Below, piece after piece: positions 42,733 through 51,122 of a DNA stretch of 64,000 nucleotides. Position numbers and translations under genes: made by a program. Source of the stretch: Parapedobacter pyrenivorans_A (GTDB taxonomy: Bacteria > Bacteroidota > Bacteroidia > Sphingobacteriales > Sphingobacteriaceae). Where the stretch lies: the NCBI RefSeq assembly GCF_041925275.1, contig NZ_JBHEUZ010000010.1, positions 1 through 64,000 of the forward strand, read 5' to 3'. Position 1 is the first letter of the stretch, and each line of letters opens with the position of its first letter. The notes beneath the pieces were generated by a model. The model saw only the letters and a list, made by a program, of their open reading frames with translations. It made no database searches and was not told where the DNA came from.

Positions 42733-44619
42733 AAAGAAAAAGGCAATATCTCCATCCATACCGAGAATATTTTTCCGGTAATCAAGAAATTCCTGTATTC
42801 CGATAATGAGATTTTCCTCCGCGAGTTGGTATCCAATGCCGTCGATGCCACCCAGAAAATCAAAAGGTTAGCCTCCCTGGGCCAGTACGAAGGAGAACTG
42901 GGCGATGTGACCATCGACGTAGCCTTCGATGAAAAAGCCAAGACCATCACCATCTCAGACCGCGGTATCGGGATGACGGGCGAGGAAGTTAAGAAATACA
43001 TCAACCAGATTGCATTTTCGGGTGCTACAGAGTTTGTTGAGAAGTTCAAAGAGGCCAAAGATGCCAACGAGATCATCGGCCGTTTCGGACTTGGCTTCTA
43101 TTCCGCATTTATGGTGGCGGAGAAAGTGGAAATCCAGACGCTTTCTTACCAAGAGGGCGCCGAACCTGCCCGTTGGATTTGCGACGGCAGTACGTCGTAC
43201 GAGCTTTCCACGGGAAACCGAACTGAGCGCGGCACGGACATCATCCTGCACATCAACAGCGATTCGGAGGAATTCCTTGAGAAGAGCAAGTTGGCGGATA
43301 TTCTGGAAAAGTACGGTAAATTCCTGCCCGTACCGATCCGCTTTGGCACGCGTACCACCAGCGAGCCCGATGGGGAAGATGACGAGGGCAAGCCGAAGTA
43401 CAAATCGGTAGAGGTAGACAACATCATCAACAACACCCATCCGGCCTGGACGAAATCGCCTTCCGAGCTGAAAGACGAAGACTACCTGGCATTTTACCGC
43501 GAGCTGTACCCATACTCCATGGATGAGCCCCTGTTTTGGATCCACCTCAATGTAGATTATCCGTTCAACCTGACCGGCATCCTGTATTTCCCCAAACTGA
43601 AAGAGAACTTCGAGGTGCAGAAAAATAAAATCAAGCTCTATTCGCGCCAGGTGTTCATCACCGACGAGGTGAAGGATATCGTGCCTGAGTTTTTGATGTT
43701 GCTGCACGGGGTGATCGACTCGCCGGATATCCCGCTCAACGTGTCGCGAAGCTTCTTGCAGGCCGATAGCAATGTGAAGAAAATCAACGCCCACATCACC
43801 AAGAAGGTGGCCGATAAACTTGCTGAATTGTATAAGACCGACCGCAAAGGGTTTGAGGAAAAATGGAAAGACATCAGCCTTTTCGTCAAATATGGTATGC
43901 TGAGCGACGACAAGTTCGCCGAGAAGGCGAACGATTTCTGCTTGGTGAAAAATACGGATGGAGATGTGTACACGCTCAAGGAATATGCTGAGAAGGTGAA
44001 GGACATCCAGCAAGACAAAGATGGCAACGTGGTGTATCTGTATACCAACGATGCTGCTCAGCAGGACGGATATATCGCCACGGCCAAGGACAGGGGGTAT
44101 GATGTGCTGGTGATGGATTCGCCGATCGACAGCCATTTCGTGGCCTATCTGGAGCAAAAAGCCGAGAAGACACAGCTTAAGCGCGTGGATGCCGATATTA
44201 TTGACAAGTTGATCCAAAAAGACGATGCCAAGGAGTTGCAGCTAAGTGAAGAAGAAAGCAAGGCGGTGGCCTCCCTTTTCGAGAAAGCCATCAGCCGCGA
44301 TAACATGAAAGTAGAAGTGGAGGCACTCAATGAGCAGGAGCTACCGGTTACCGTGACCATCGACGAATTTATGAGGCGGATGAAAGATATGGCCCAAACC
44401 GGGGGCGGCATGAATTTCTACGGTTCCATGCCCGATAATTACAAGGTGACCGTCAATGGTAACCACCCCTTGATTAAGCGGGTCCTTTCATCGGAAAATG
44501 AAGAGGAGCAACAGCAGCTTGCTAAGCAAGCCTTTGATCTGGCATTGCTGTCGCGCGGATTACTGACTGGAAATGAGCTGACGAATTTCGTGAAGCGCAG
44601 TGTAAGCCTGATCGGCTGA
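42727..44619 (+). CDS. htpG: Molecular chaperone HtpG (Hsp90)
   Basis: A 630-residue bacterial Hsp90. The GHKL ATPase domain shows SDNEIFLRELVSNAVDATQKIK (residues 18-40), the ATP-lid motifs ISDRGIGMTGEEVKKYINQIAFSGATEF and GRFGLGFYSAFMVAEKVEI, then the middle-domain KLYSRQVFITDEV, EFLMLLHGVIDSPDIPLNVSRSFLQ and a C-terminal dimerisation domain. Length is in the usual range (about 620-635). It is a single gene between the sensor kinase and tRNA-His. Confidence 0.97.
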   Translation: MKKEKGNISIHTENIFPVIKKFLYSDNEIFLRELVSNAVDATQKIKRLASLGQYEGELGDVTIDVAFDEKAKTITISDRGIGMTGEEVKKYINQIAFSGATEFVEKFKEAKDANEIIGRFGLGFYSAFMVAEKVEIQTLSYQEGAEPARWICDGSTSYELSTGNRTERGTDIILHINSDSEEFLEKSKLADILEKYGKFLPVPIRFGTRTTSEPDGEDDEGKPKYKSVEVDNIINNTHPAWTKSPSELKDEDYLAFYRELYPYSMDEPLFWIHLNVDYPFNLTGILYFPKLKENFEVQKNKIKLYSRQVFITDEVKDIVPEFLMLLHGVIDSPDIPLNVSRSFLQADSNVKKINAHITKKVADKLAELYKTDRKGFEEKWKDISLFVKYGMLSDDKFAEKANDFCLVKNTDGDVYTLKEYAEKVKDIQQDKDGNVVYLYTNDAAQQDGYIATAKDRGYDVLVMDSPIDSHFVAYLEQKAEKTQLKRVDADIIDKLIQKDDAKELQLSEEESKAVASLFEKAISRDNMKVEVEALNEQELPVTVTIDEFMRRMKDMAQTGGGMNFYGSMPDNYKVTVNGNHPLIKRVLSSENEEEQQQLAKQAFDLALLSRGLLTGNELTNFVKRSVSLIG

Positions 44620-44637
44620 TTGTTTTTTTCAAATTTG

Positions 44638-44668
44638 TTGTTGGATTGTTGTTTAATTGCTACTTTTG
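44638..44668 (+). promoter_or_regulatory. Promoter of tRNA-His
   Basis: TTG (44638-44640), 20 bases, then exact TACTTTTG (44661-44668), 14 bases before the tRNA 5' end. A stable-RNA gene with this motif validates the promoter model used in this window. Confidence 0.75.
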
Positions 44669-44682
44669 CAATCCAATAACAC

Positions 44683-44757
44683 GGTAGGTATAGCTCAGTT
44701 GGTTAGAGCGCCTGATTGTGGTTCAGGAGGTCGTCGGTTCGAGCCCGATTACTTACC
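44683..44757 (+). tRNA. tRNA-His (GTG anticodon)
   Basis: A full cloverleaf is visible: extra G at position -1 (44683) opposite C73, acceptor GTAGGTA/TACTTAC with one G-T pair, TA-GCTC D-arm with GAGC, anticodon stem CCTGA/TCAGG with loop TTGTGGT (anticodon 44718-44720), and T-arm GTCGG-TTCGAGC-CCGAT. CCA is not encoded. Confidence 0.97.
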
Positions 44758-44765
44758 CGGTTAAT

Positions 44766-44798
44766 AAAAAAGCACTTGCATTTGTGAGTGCTTTTTTT
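44766..44798 (+). terminator. Intrinsic terminator of tRNA-His
   Basis: An 11-bp stem (AAAAAAGCACT with AGTGCTTTTTT) around a 10-base loop, running into T residues; it could also serve the convergent reductase gene. Confidence 0.85.
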
Positions 44799-44802
44799 GT
44801 GT

Positions 44803-45354
44803 TTACGATCGCCGTTGATACCTTAACACGACACCGCCATTAACCAGTTGCTGGGTATCGGTAAGGGTCAGGTTTTCGTAAGCCATCCCTTTCTTGAAAA
44901 GCGGCTTTCCGCTACCCAGTAACACCGGGGCAATACCAATCCGGTACTCGTCAAACAGGTGGTGGTTGATCAACGTTTCGGAAAGATCTGCACTGCCAAA
45001 CACATACATATCCCCATCGCCTTCGGTTTTCCGTTTGGAAATCTCGGCGGCGGCATCTGTCTTGATCAGGGTCGTGTTGTTCCAGTCGGCCGATGTCAAG
45101 GTCCGGGAGAAAACCAGCTTGGGTATTTTATTCATCATGTCCGCAATTTCGCCAGTCTCATTTTTCCAATGCGCCGCCATCCCTTCGTACGTTACCCGCC
45201 CAAAAACAAGGCAGTCAGCGGCATGCAATTGCTCGATGCTCAATTTCTCGAGCTCCTTACCCCATACCACCTCATGGAACGACAAGTCCCATGGTTTATC
45301 GCTCTCGAAGTATCCATCGAGGGTCATGATGTTCCACATGATTAATTTTCGCAT
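44803..45354 (-). CDS. RibD C-terminal/dihydrofolate-reductase-like protein
   Basis: A 183-residue stand-alone RibD_C-type reductase domain, fold-related to DHFR. It shows KLIMWNIMTLDGYFES at the N-terminus, DCLVFGRVTYEGMAAHW, KLVFSRTL, DMYVFGSADLSETLINHHLFDEYRIGIAPVLLGSGKPLF, and a closing beta strand. Such YyaP/YwjB-like proteins bind NADPH, and their substrates are unknown; a role in folate or riboflavin synthesis is not implied. Convergent with tRNA-His. Confidence 0.85.
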   Translation of the reverse strand: MRKLIMWNIMTLDGYFESDKPWDLSFHEVVWGKELEKLSIEQLHAADCLVFGRVTYEGMAAHWKNETGEIADMMNKIPKLVFSRTLTSADWNNTTLIKTDAAAEISKRKTEGDGDMYVFGSADLSETLINHHLFDEYRIGIAPVLLGSGKPLFKKGMAYENLTLTDTQQLVNGGVVLRYQRRS

Positions 45355-45463
45355 ATCGTGTCGTTTAATTTAATGATGTTTACAGGTACTAAGTTCGGCA
45401 GTTGTTTTCACAAGAATAGGGGCTAAAGCAGACAAACGTTAGGTTAAAACAGACAAGATTTGC

Positions 45464-45471
45464 TAGGTTTG
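45464..45471 (+). promoter_or_regulatory. -7 promoter element abutting a start codon
   Basis: TAGGTTTG (exact TAnnTTTG) ends five bases before the ATG at 45477, predicting a leaderless or near-leaderless mRNA. Confidence 0.5.
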
Positions 45472-45476
45472 CGAAA

Positions 45477-46652
45477 ATGGAATCAAATTTACCACGCCCC
45501 ATATCAGCCGCTACGAGCGATTTTGCAGCATTTACGTTCGACGTTCGTTTTCCGTTCATCATTAACCAGCTCAAAGCCGGCAATCCGCTTTCGCCGGGCC
45601 AACAAACCGGGCTTGACGACCTGGCGCAGGAAATCGCGACAGGCGTGGTGCCACCGCGGGAAGACGTGTTTTATCCCGAAGACCGCCTATATTGGCAAAC
45701 CTTCCTCACTGAGCGTGCCGGAAAGCGGTATATGGATATCCCGTTTTTCGAAGCGGAGGCCTACATCTATTATCGGATTATCCACTTGGTGGATTATAAA
45801 GACAGCGGCCTGGATCCGTTCTATTACCTGAAGGTAGATAGCCTCAAACAACATCGAGACTTCGTGAAAGCCGCAGCAAGCAAGCACATGCAGCAATCGC
45901 TTGTTTTCGATGCGACCTATTTCATCTCGTTACTGCACGCTGCCCTGTGGGGGAACAGTGCCGATTTGAGCCAGTTGGAAACCAACGATGCATTGGTCGA
46001 CCCCGCCCTACGGAATAACCTGGTCATCGACGATTCGGCGGCACTTTACGGATGGCTCACCGCCACGCCTACCAAAGAAGTGGATCTCATTGCCGATAAT
46101 GCCGGGCTGGAACTGCTCGCCGATCTTTTTCTGATCGACTATCTGTTGGCGACGGGGCAGGTATCGCGGATCAATCTGCACTTGAAGGCATATCCCACAT
46201 TTGTTTCCGATGCAACCATTCCCGATGTGACGGGCCACCTGGAAATTTTACGCAGCTTCTTGCACGGGCCGTTGACGCAGTTCGTAGACCGATTGGAAGA
46301 CCACCGCACGGGGGGGAGGCTCCGGCTGCTAGACCATCCTTTCTGGAACAGCCCGTGCCATTTTACCAAGCTGTCCCCGGAAATCACGCAGCACTTTAGC
46401 AGTAACGCGATGCTGATTTTCAAAGGCGATGCAAACTACAGGAGGCTGTTTGAAGACCGTGAATGGCCATATACGACTCCGATTGATGGTCTGTTGGATT
46501 ACTTGCACCGCCCTTGTTTTTCCATCCGTACGCTCAAGTCGGAAATTGTCCTGGGGCTAAGCGAGGATAAGCTACGGAGCCTTACCCACGCTGATAAAGA
46601 CTGGCTTATCAATGGAAAGTATGGGCTTATCATGGGCAACACATCTACCTAA
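45477..46652 (+). CDS. DUF89/ARMT1-like damage-control phosphatase
   Basis: A 391-residue protein with the DUF89/ARMT1 pattern: a helical N-terminal domain (FEAEAYIYYRIIHLVDY), then the metal-binding DNAGLELLADLFLIDYLL (about residues 204-221, D-N and E-x-x-x-D), a later VTGHLEILRSF, and the conserved KGDANYRRLFEDREWP (about 316-331). The family removes damaged phosphometabolites such as sugar phosphates, using a divalent metal. It resembles the eukaryote-type ARMT1 branch (FFxAExYxY region) more than the short archaeal DUF89. Substrate unknown. Its 3' end meets the 21-bp array. Confidence 0.75.
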   Translation: MESNLPRPISAATSDFAAFTFDVRFPFIINQLKAGNPLSPGQQTGLDDLAQEIATGVVPPREDVFYPEDRLYWQTFLTERAGKRYMDIPFFEAEAYIYYRIIHLVDYKDSGLDPFYYLKVDSLKQHRDFVKAAASKHMQQSLVFDATYFISLLHAALWGNSADLSQLETNDALVDPALRNNLVIDDSAALYGWLTATPTKEVDLIADNAGLELLADLFLIDYLLATGQVSRINLHLKAYPTFVSDATIPDVTGHLEILRSFLHGPLTQFVDRLEDHRTGGRLRLLDHPFWNSPCHFTKLSPEITQHFSSNAMLIFKGDANYRRLFEDREWPYTTPIDGLLDYLHRPCFSIRTLKSEIVLGLSEDKLRSLTHADKDWLINGKYGLIMGNTST

Positions 46653-46689
46653 CTTCCCGGGATACTACCGACCGGCATGGTCGGCTGCG

Positions 46690-47256
46690 TGGTACGAAGT
46701 GGCGGCTGCGTAGTACTTCTTGTCGGCAGCGTAGGGGCTCGGCCCGCCTGGCTACCCCTAAGCTGCGGCCGCGTAGTGCGTGGATGCGCTTACCTCGCAC
46801 ATGGATGCCGCGGCCTACCCCGTGGAAGTGGCGGCGTAGGGCTACGGAGGCGCTACGTAGTACATGGGCGCGGTAGCGTAGGATCTCGGAAGGGTGCCGT
46901 AGCCCGTGAACACCGTGTCTTAATACATGGACGCCGAAGGTTAGTCCATGGGCGCCGCCACGAAGTACGTGGATGCCTGAACGTAGCCCATGGATGTAAC
47001 ATCGTAGTACGTGGGCGCTACAAGTTAGTATGTGGAAGCCCCGCCGCAGTACGTGGATGCAGCATCGTAGTACGTGGACACTGTAAGTTAGTCCATGGAC
47101 GCCCCGCATTAGCACGTGGAAGCCCCGCCGTAGTACGCGGACACTGCAAGTTAGTACATGGAAGCTCCGCCGTAGTACGTGGACACTGCAAGTTAGTACG
47201 TGGCTGCGGTGATTTAGTACGTGGAAGCCGATGTTTTGTGCTACGGAGGGGAGCAC
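46690..47256. repeat. Array of 27 units of exactly 21 bp
   Basis: The region reads as 27 consecutive 21-base units without a single insertion or deletion. Each begins with a core near TAGTACGTGGA and ends with a variable ~10 bases. Units at 47005-47235 are best conserved; those at the low-coordinate end are decayed. Two 42-base super-units (47110-47151 and 47152-47193) differ at four positions. Because 21 is divisible by three, long reading frames remain open on both strands (heptapeptide repeats), but these lack good start signals and I do not call them genes. The array lies between the 3' ends of convergent genes. Confidence 0.9.
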
Positions 47257-47268
47257 TACCTTTGGCCA

Positions 47269-48261
47269 TCAATCATAAAACGATCGTTGAAACATCGCAA
47301 ACTCTCCCTTCTTGAAAATAATCCGAGATGAAAGCGCATGGATGAATCCGATGCCGTATCCAAGCAATTGCACGTAGCTCGCTACCACAGCCAGCGGACC
47401 GATCAGTATACTTTGATTCCGTACGGTCGCATCCCCTAAAATAAAAACAGCGTGGGCAATTAACAACAACAGGAAATAGGGGGATAGAAACACCGATAGC
47501 ACTAAAATCAACACCACACCGATGGTGAATATGGCAGGTGCCAGATGCACCACTTTCAATGAGTGCGGATGCCGCTTATACAGGTTTATCCGCGCGATGC
47601 CGGAATTATACACCTGCTTGAAAAACCGCCATAGATTGGTGCGCCGCCGATGATATACATACGCTTCTTTGATGAGGCGTGTCTTGAAACCGGCCCCGAT
47701 GATCCGGATGCTCATATCGATGTCTTCACCGAAACGCATCGTCGAAAAGCCGCCCGTACGCGCAAACACCGATACCGAATACCCCATATTGAAGCTTCGT
47801 GGATGGAATTTATCCAGCTTTTCACTTCCGCCGCGGATGCCACCGGTGGCAAAGAAGGAGGTCATGGAATAGTTGATGGCTCGTTGCAGCAACTTGAAAT
47901 CGTCCCGCGCTTGGTCAGGTCCGCCGAAGGCATCGGTATCGTCCAACGCAAGGGCCCGCCTGACGGTTTCGATATAATGTTCGGGCAAAACACAGTCCGA
48001 ATCGAGGAAAACCAAATAATCGCCTGCCGCCGCCTCACTGCCTGCATTCCGCGCCGGTCCGGGGCCGGAGTTTTCCTTGTATAAATAGCGGATATTCAAT
48101 TTGGATTGGAATCCCGTTACCACCTCTTCGCAGCGATGGGTAGAACCATCTTCTACTATGATCACTTCGAAAGTGGAGTCGGTCTGGCCAGTGAGGCTCT
48201 CCAACAGGTCCGATACTTCGGTGGGCCGGTTGAATACGGGTACGATTACGGATAGGTACAT
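47269..48261 (-). CDS. Family 2 glycosyltransferase
   Basis: A 330-residue GT-A fold glycosyltransferase. It begins with the GT2 strand LSVIVPVFNRPTEVSDLLESL, has EVIIVEDGSTHRCEE, NSGPGPARNAGSEAAAGDYLVFLDSDCVLPE (nucleotide-binding DSD, about residues 93-95), then a GEDIDMSIRI acceptor/catalytic segment, and two or three C-terminal membrane helices (about 235-300). Membrane-bound GT2 proteins of this kind act in lipid-linked or surface polysaccharide synthesis. No other polysaccharide gene is nearby, so target unknown. Confidence 0.9.
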   Translation of the reverse strand: MYLSVIVPVFNRPTEVSDLLESLTGQTDSTFEVIIVEDGSTHRCEEVVTGFQSKLNIRYLYKENSGPGPARNAGSEAAAGDYLVFLDSDCVLPEHYIETVRRALALDDTDAFGGPDQARDDFKLLQRAINYSMTSFFATGGIRGGSEKLDKFHPRSFNMGYSVSVFARTGGFSTMRFGEDIDMSIRIIGAGFKTRLIKEAYVYHRRRTNLWRFFKQVYNSGIARINLYKRHPHSLKVVHLAPAIFTIGVVLILVLSVFLSPYFLLLLIAHAVFILGDATVRNQSILIGPLAVVASYVQLLGYGIGFIHALSSRIIFKKGEFAMFQRSFYD

Positions 48262-48400
48262 ACATGTCTTCTTTCCGTAAACAAGACGGTGGCTGTCGCC
48301 GATTCGCTAGTGGTTTTGGCCCTTTTTGAGCGATAATCGTAAAAAATAAAAATTTGGGGTATTTTTATTAGCGTTTTGAAAGAAGCACTCGTCTTTACTA

Positions 48401-49021
48401 ATGGAGGCACGAAACTTTGGACATACACGATTAGGACACCTGCTTTACGTGGACGAGAAAGACGACGATTTTTTAGCTGATATTTTCGAGGGTAGGATAC
48501 GCCTTACGGCGGAGATGGAGGAACGGCTTTATAGCCGCTATTGGGGGAAGCTGATGGGGGTGGCCCGCAGGTATATCCCGGTAAGGGAGACGGCACGGGA
48601 AGTGGTGAATGATAGTTTTGTCAAAGCGTTCGGTAAACTGGCGACGTTTGACGGTGCGGGCGACGACAAGCGGGCGGTATTGGAGGCGTGGCTGGTCCGC
48701 ATTACCGTCAATACGGCCATCGATCGGTTGCGTACGCAACGTACGCTGCCCGATACGGTGACCATCGATGGCCTGGAGAACCATCCGGCGGTGGAGATGG
48801 ACGGCACATTGGACGTGGAAGACATCCTGCAGTTGCTGCAGGGACTGCCAGACCTACACCGGATTGTCTTCAACCTCTACGAGCTGGAAGGGTACGCACA
48901 CGAAGAAATCGCACAACTGATGGGCATTCCTCCCAGCTCCAGCCGGGTTTATTTGACCAAGGCGAAACAGGGGCTGCGGGCATTGTACATCAAATATGTT
49001 GGAGGGCGGCACGATGGATAA
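48401..49021 (+). CDS. ECF-type RNA polymerase sigma factor
   Basis: A 206-residue extracytoplasmic-function sigma factor. Region 2 spans about residues 40-105 (YSRYWGKLMGVARRYIPVRETAREVVNDSFVKAFGKL, AWLVRITVNTAIDRLR) and region 4 about 140-195 (LLQGLPDLHRIVFNLYELEGYAHEEIAQLMGIPPSSSRVYLTKAKQGLRALY). The ~25-residue N-terminal extension is unusual for ECF factors. The gene overlaps the next by eight bases, so the downstream membrane protein is its probable anti-sigma or signalling partner. Confidence 0.92.
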   Translation: MEARNFGHTRLGHLLYVDEKDDDFLADIFEGRIRLTAEMEERLYSRYWGKLMGVARRYIPVRETAREVVNDSFVKAFGKLATFDGAGDDKRAVLEAWLVRITVNTAIDRLRTQRTLPDTVTIDGLENHPAVEMDGTLDVEDILQLLQGLPDLHRIVFNLYELEGYAHEEIAQLMGIPPSSSRVYLTKAKQGLRALYIKYVGGRHDG

Positions 49022-50237
49022 GCGACCGAAGAAAGAATTGATTGACGGCGTACGGGATTCCCTACGGAATTTCGAGGAGCGGTACGACCGCTCCGAATGG
49101 GAGCATTTCCAGCAACGACGGAAAAAAAAGTGCCGTAAGCCGGTTCCGCTGTTCGTGAAATTAGCCGGCATCGCAGCGTCGCTCTTTCTCATGGTGTATG
49201 CATCGGTACGGATACTACCCTTGCTAAACCTGGTGGAAGATCACCGCAAGCATGTGCCAACCGAGGTGCCGCAACAGCGGGAAGGCCCAAAGGAGAAGGA
49301 ACAGGGGCAACCTGACTCGCTAGCCGCGGATTCATTAGTACAGCCAGTAGGCAGATACGAACAAAGCGAAGTTAGCCCTCTATCTGTAAACGGGGTAAAC
49401 GATGACGCGGTAAATAGGACGAAAGCAAAAGAAACGGTTGGTCGTCATATGGCGACGCAACGGCACCAAAAACAACGTGCTGCGCGCATCCAGCGCATTG
49501 AGTTGAAGGCGCGTCTCCAAACGGCTGGCCTTTCAACGGTGCGGGACCAAAACCCGGGTCGATTACGCCAGCAGTCCAGCCCGCAGCGTCGCATTGACCT
49601 TCCCGAAATGGATGGATTGACGGCTAACTGGCCCGTAATTAGCGGAATAAGGGTGGGCGCCAATATAACGCCTGCGTTTACCAATAAGGGCTTTTCACTA
49701 GGCGGCGGTGTTTCCGCACAGCTTCCCTTATCCAATCGGCTATCGCTGGAAGTAGGAACGAGCTACATGAAGGTAAAGGTAGGACAGGATATGGAAGCGG
49801 ACCCAGCAGATACGGTTAGCCTGCAACGGGTTGGCATGAGGAATGCGGTGGGGATGGTGGCGCTTCCGGTGGCACTGAGCTATGCAATTTCCGAAAGCTT
49901 TACGGTTTCGGCGGGGCTTTTTCCATTCCGCGTGGTACATGGCCGGCACACCGACATCCTACTACGGTACCGTTGGGTAAATGATGGCGCGGCGTCTGCC
50001 GAATCGACCGGCGGGCGGTTAATCGAGGAGCGGACACGTATGCAACGGGTTGATTCGGTGTATTTGGGAAATACCTACATCGGATTCATCCAGCTTTCCG
50101 GTCAATACCACCCGCCGATCCTGAAGCGCCGCAACCCCGTGCTGGCACCCTACGTAGCCATCCCATTGGGCCGGCTGCGTAGCGATGAGTACCGCTGGTT
50201 GCATGGCGGGGTGTCTGTTAGGTGGTATTTGCGGTGA
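49014..50237 (+). CDS. Sigma-factor-linked membrane protein with C-terminal beta-barrel-like domain
   Basis: A 407-residue protein overlapping the ECF sigma gene. Residues 1-44 are charged and cytoplasmic-looking (KELIDGVRDSLRNFEERYDRSEWEHFQQRRKKK), followed by a membrane helix (about 49-68, FVKLAGIAASLFLMVYASVRIL). A long low-complexity linker (about 75-195, rich in Q, K, R) leads to a C-terminal region of amphipathic strands (RVGANITPAFTNKGFSLGGGVSAQLPLSNRLSLEVGTSYMKV) like an outer-membrane beta-barrel. The frame opens with a TTG at 48996, but the ATG at 49014 is preferred. Likely anti-sigma plus envelope sensor in one chain; the family is not precisely recognised. Confidence 0.75.
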   Translation: MDKRPKKELIDGVRDSLRNFEERYDRSEWEHFQQRRKKKCRKPVPLFVKLAGIAASLFLMVYASVRILPLLNLVEDHRKHVPTEVPQQREGPKEKEQGQPDSLAADSLVQPVGRYEQSEVSPLSVNGVNDDAVNRTKAKETVGRHMATQRHQKQRAARIQRIELKARLQTAGLSTVRDQNPGRLRQQSSPQRRIDLPEMDGLTANWPVISGIRVGANITPAFTNKGFSLGGGVSAQLPLSNRLSLEVGTSYMKVKVGQDMEADPADTVSLQRVGMRNAVGMVALPVALSYAISESFTVSAGLFPFRVVHGRHTDILLRYRWVNDGAASAESTGGRLIEERTRMQRVDSVYLGNTYIGFIQLSGQYHPPILKRRNPVLAPYVAIPLGRLRSDEYRWLHGGVSVRWYLR

Positions 50238-50254
50238 TTTCTAGTTGCGATGCA

Positions 50255-51100
50255 TCAATGACCGGGCGTCTCAGTTACCTGTGGAGTAATCCGGTATTCC
50301 TGTCCGAGGCGATCGATCAGACTGTCTAGCGGGATAGGGGCGGCAGCTTTGAAATCAATGTCGACCAACACGTTTTCTATGTAGTGGGTATTGGGATTGC
50401 CGATGGAATCTAGTACGACCTGCAAGCCCGTTTGCCGAACAATGAGCGTGTCAATCCCATTATCTTTGCGGGAAATCCGCATGCGTTCCGGCCGCTCCAA
50501 ATATGCGTATTCGGTAACAACGAGGGAATAGTCGGAAGATTGGTAGTCGATAACGGTCTTTCCATGGAATAGAAGCGCCGATGGGATGGTGAACAGCGCA
50601 TTGAATACGGCATGCAGAAGGATGGCCCAGCGGAGACCGTATTTCAACCGGAGATAGGCGAGTAGGAATCCGCCAAGGAGCTGCGAACCGACGATAATCG
50701 GTGCAAGCGCGTAAAACAATACCTCTTGGTTAGCATAATTAGGCAGATGGTATAAGCCGAATACCACACTCGAAATATACACAGCCACCTTTAGGATACG
50801 GTTGCGGGCGAATTTCAACGGATAGCGGAAAAACAGTTCTTCCATCACCGGCGCAACCCCGACAAAAAGCGTTACCATTAACCAGAATGTCATCGGCCTG
50901 GTGATTTCAGGGTCCGGCCTCAAATGAAGTACGTGTTCGTCAATAAGGAAAATGAGTGGAATGATAACGACCGTCGTAATGGCGAGATCGGCTATCAACA
51001 CCGTCAGCCACGTTCGGAATGGCCGGTCCTGGGGCCCATCAACGATTTGCTGCGGATCGCGTACGAATAGCCGGAAGTCATTGAAGAGTTGTCGGAACAT
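50255..51100 (-). CDS. CPBP-family intramembrane glutamic protease
   Basis: A 281-residue membrane protein with about six helices in residues 30-190. The CPBP/Abi protease motifs are in order: EELFFRY (EExxxR, about residues 86-92), VFGLYHL (FxxxH) and LLHAVFNALF (HxxxN/D). The hydrophilic C-terminal ~90 residues are probably extra-membrane and of unknown role. Relatives process prenylated or small membrane proteins or protect against self-made bacteriocins; no such genes are near. It ends 17 bases from the convergent sigma-operon gene. Confidence 0.87.
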   Translation of the reverse strand: MFRQLFNDFRLFVRDPQQIVDGPQDRPFRTWLTVLIADLAITTVVIIPLIFLIDEHVLHLRPDPEITRPMTFWLMVTLFVGVAPVMEELFFRYPLKFARNRILKVAVYISSVVFGLYHLPNYANQEVLFYALAPIIVGSQLLGGFLLAYLRLKYGLRWAILLHAVFNALFTIPSALLFHGKTVIDYQSSDYSLVVTEYAYLERPERMRISRKDNGIDTLIVRQTGLQVVLDSIGNPNTHYIENVLVDIDFKAAAPIPLDSLIDRLGQEYRITPQVTETPGH

Positions 51101-51122
51101 GCAGAAACAAATAAGCGGACGT

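Noticed and set aside
46690..47256. CRISPR array
   Set aside because: The period is only 21 bases, the variable parts are ~10 bases and grade into each other, and there are no cas genes in the window.
46645..47315. Long open frames on both strands of the 21-bp array (about 200-210 codons each)
   Set aside because: They follow automatically from a repeat length divisible by three with a stop-free unit. The minus frame starts with GTG, neither has a visible promoter or ribosome-binding site, and the heptapeptides resemble no protein I know.
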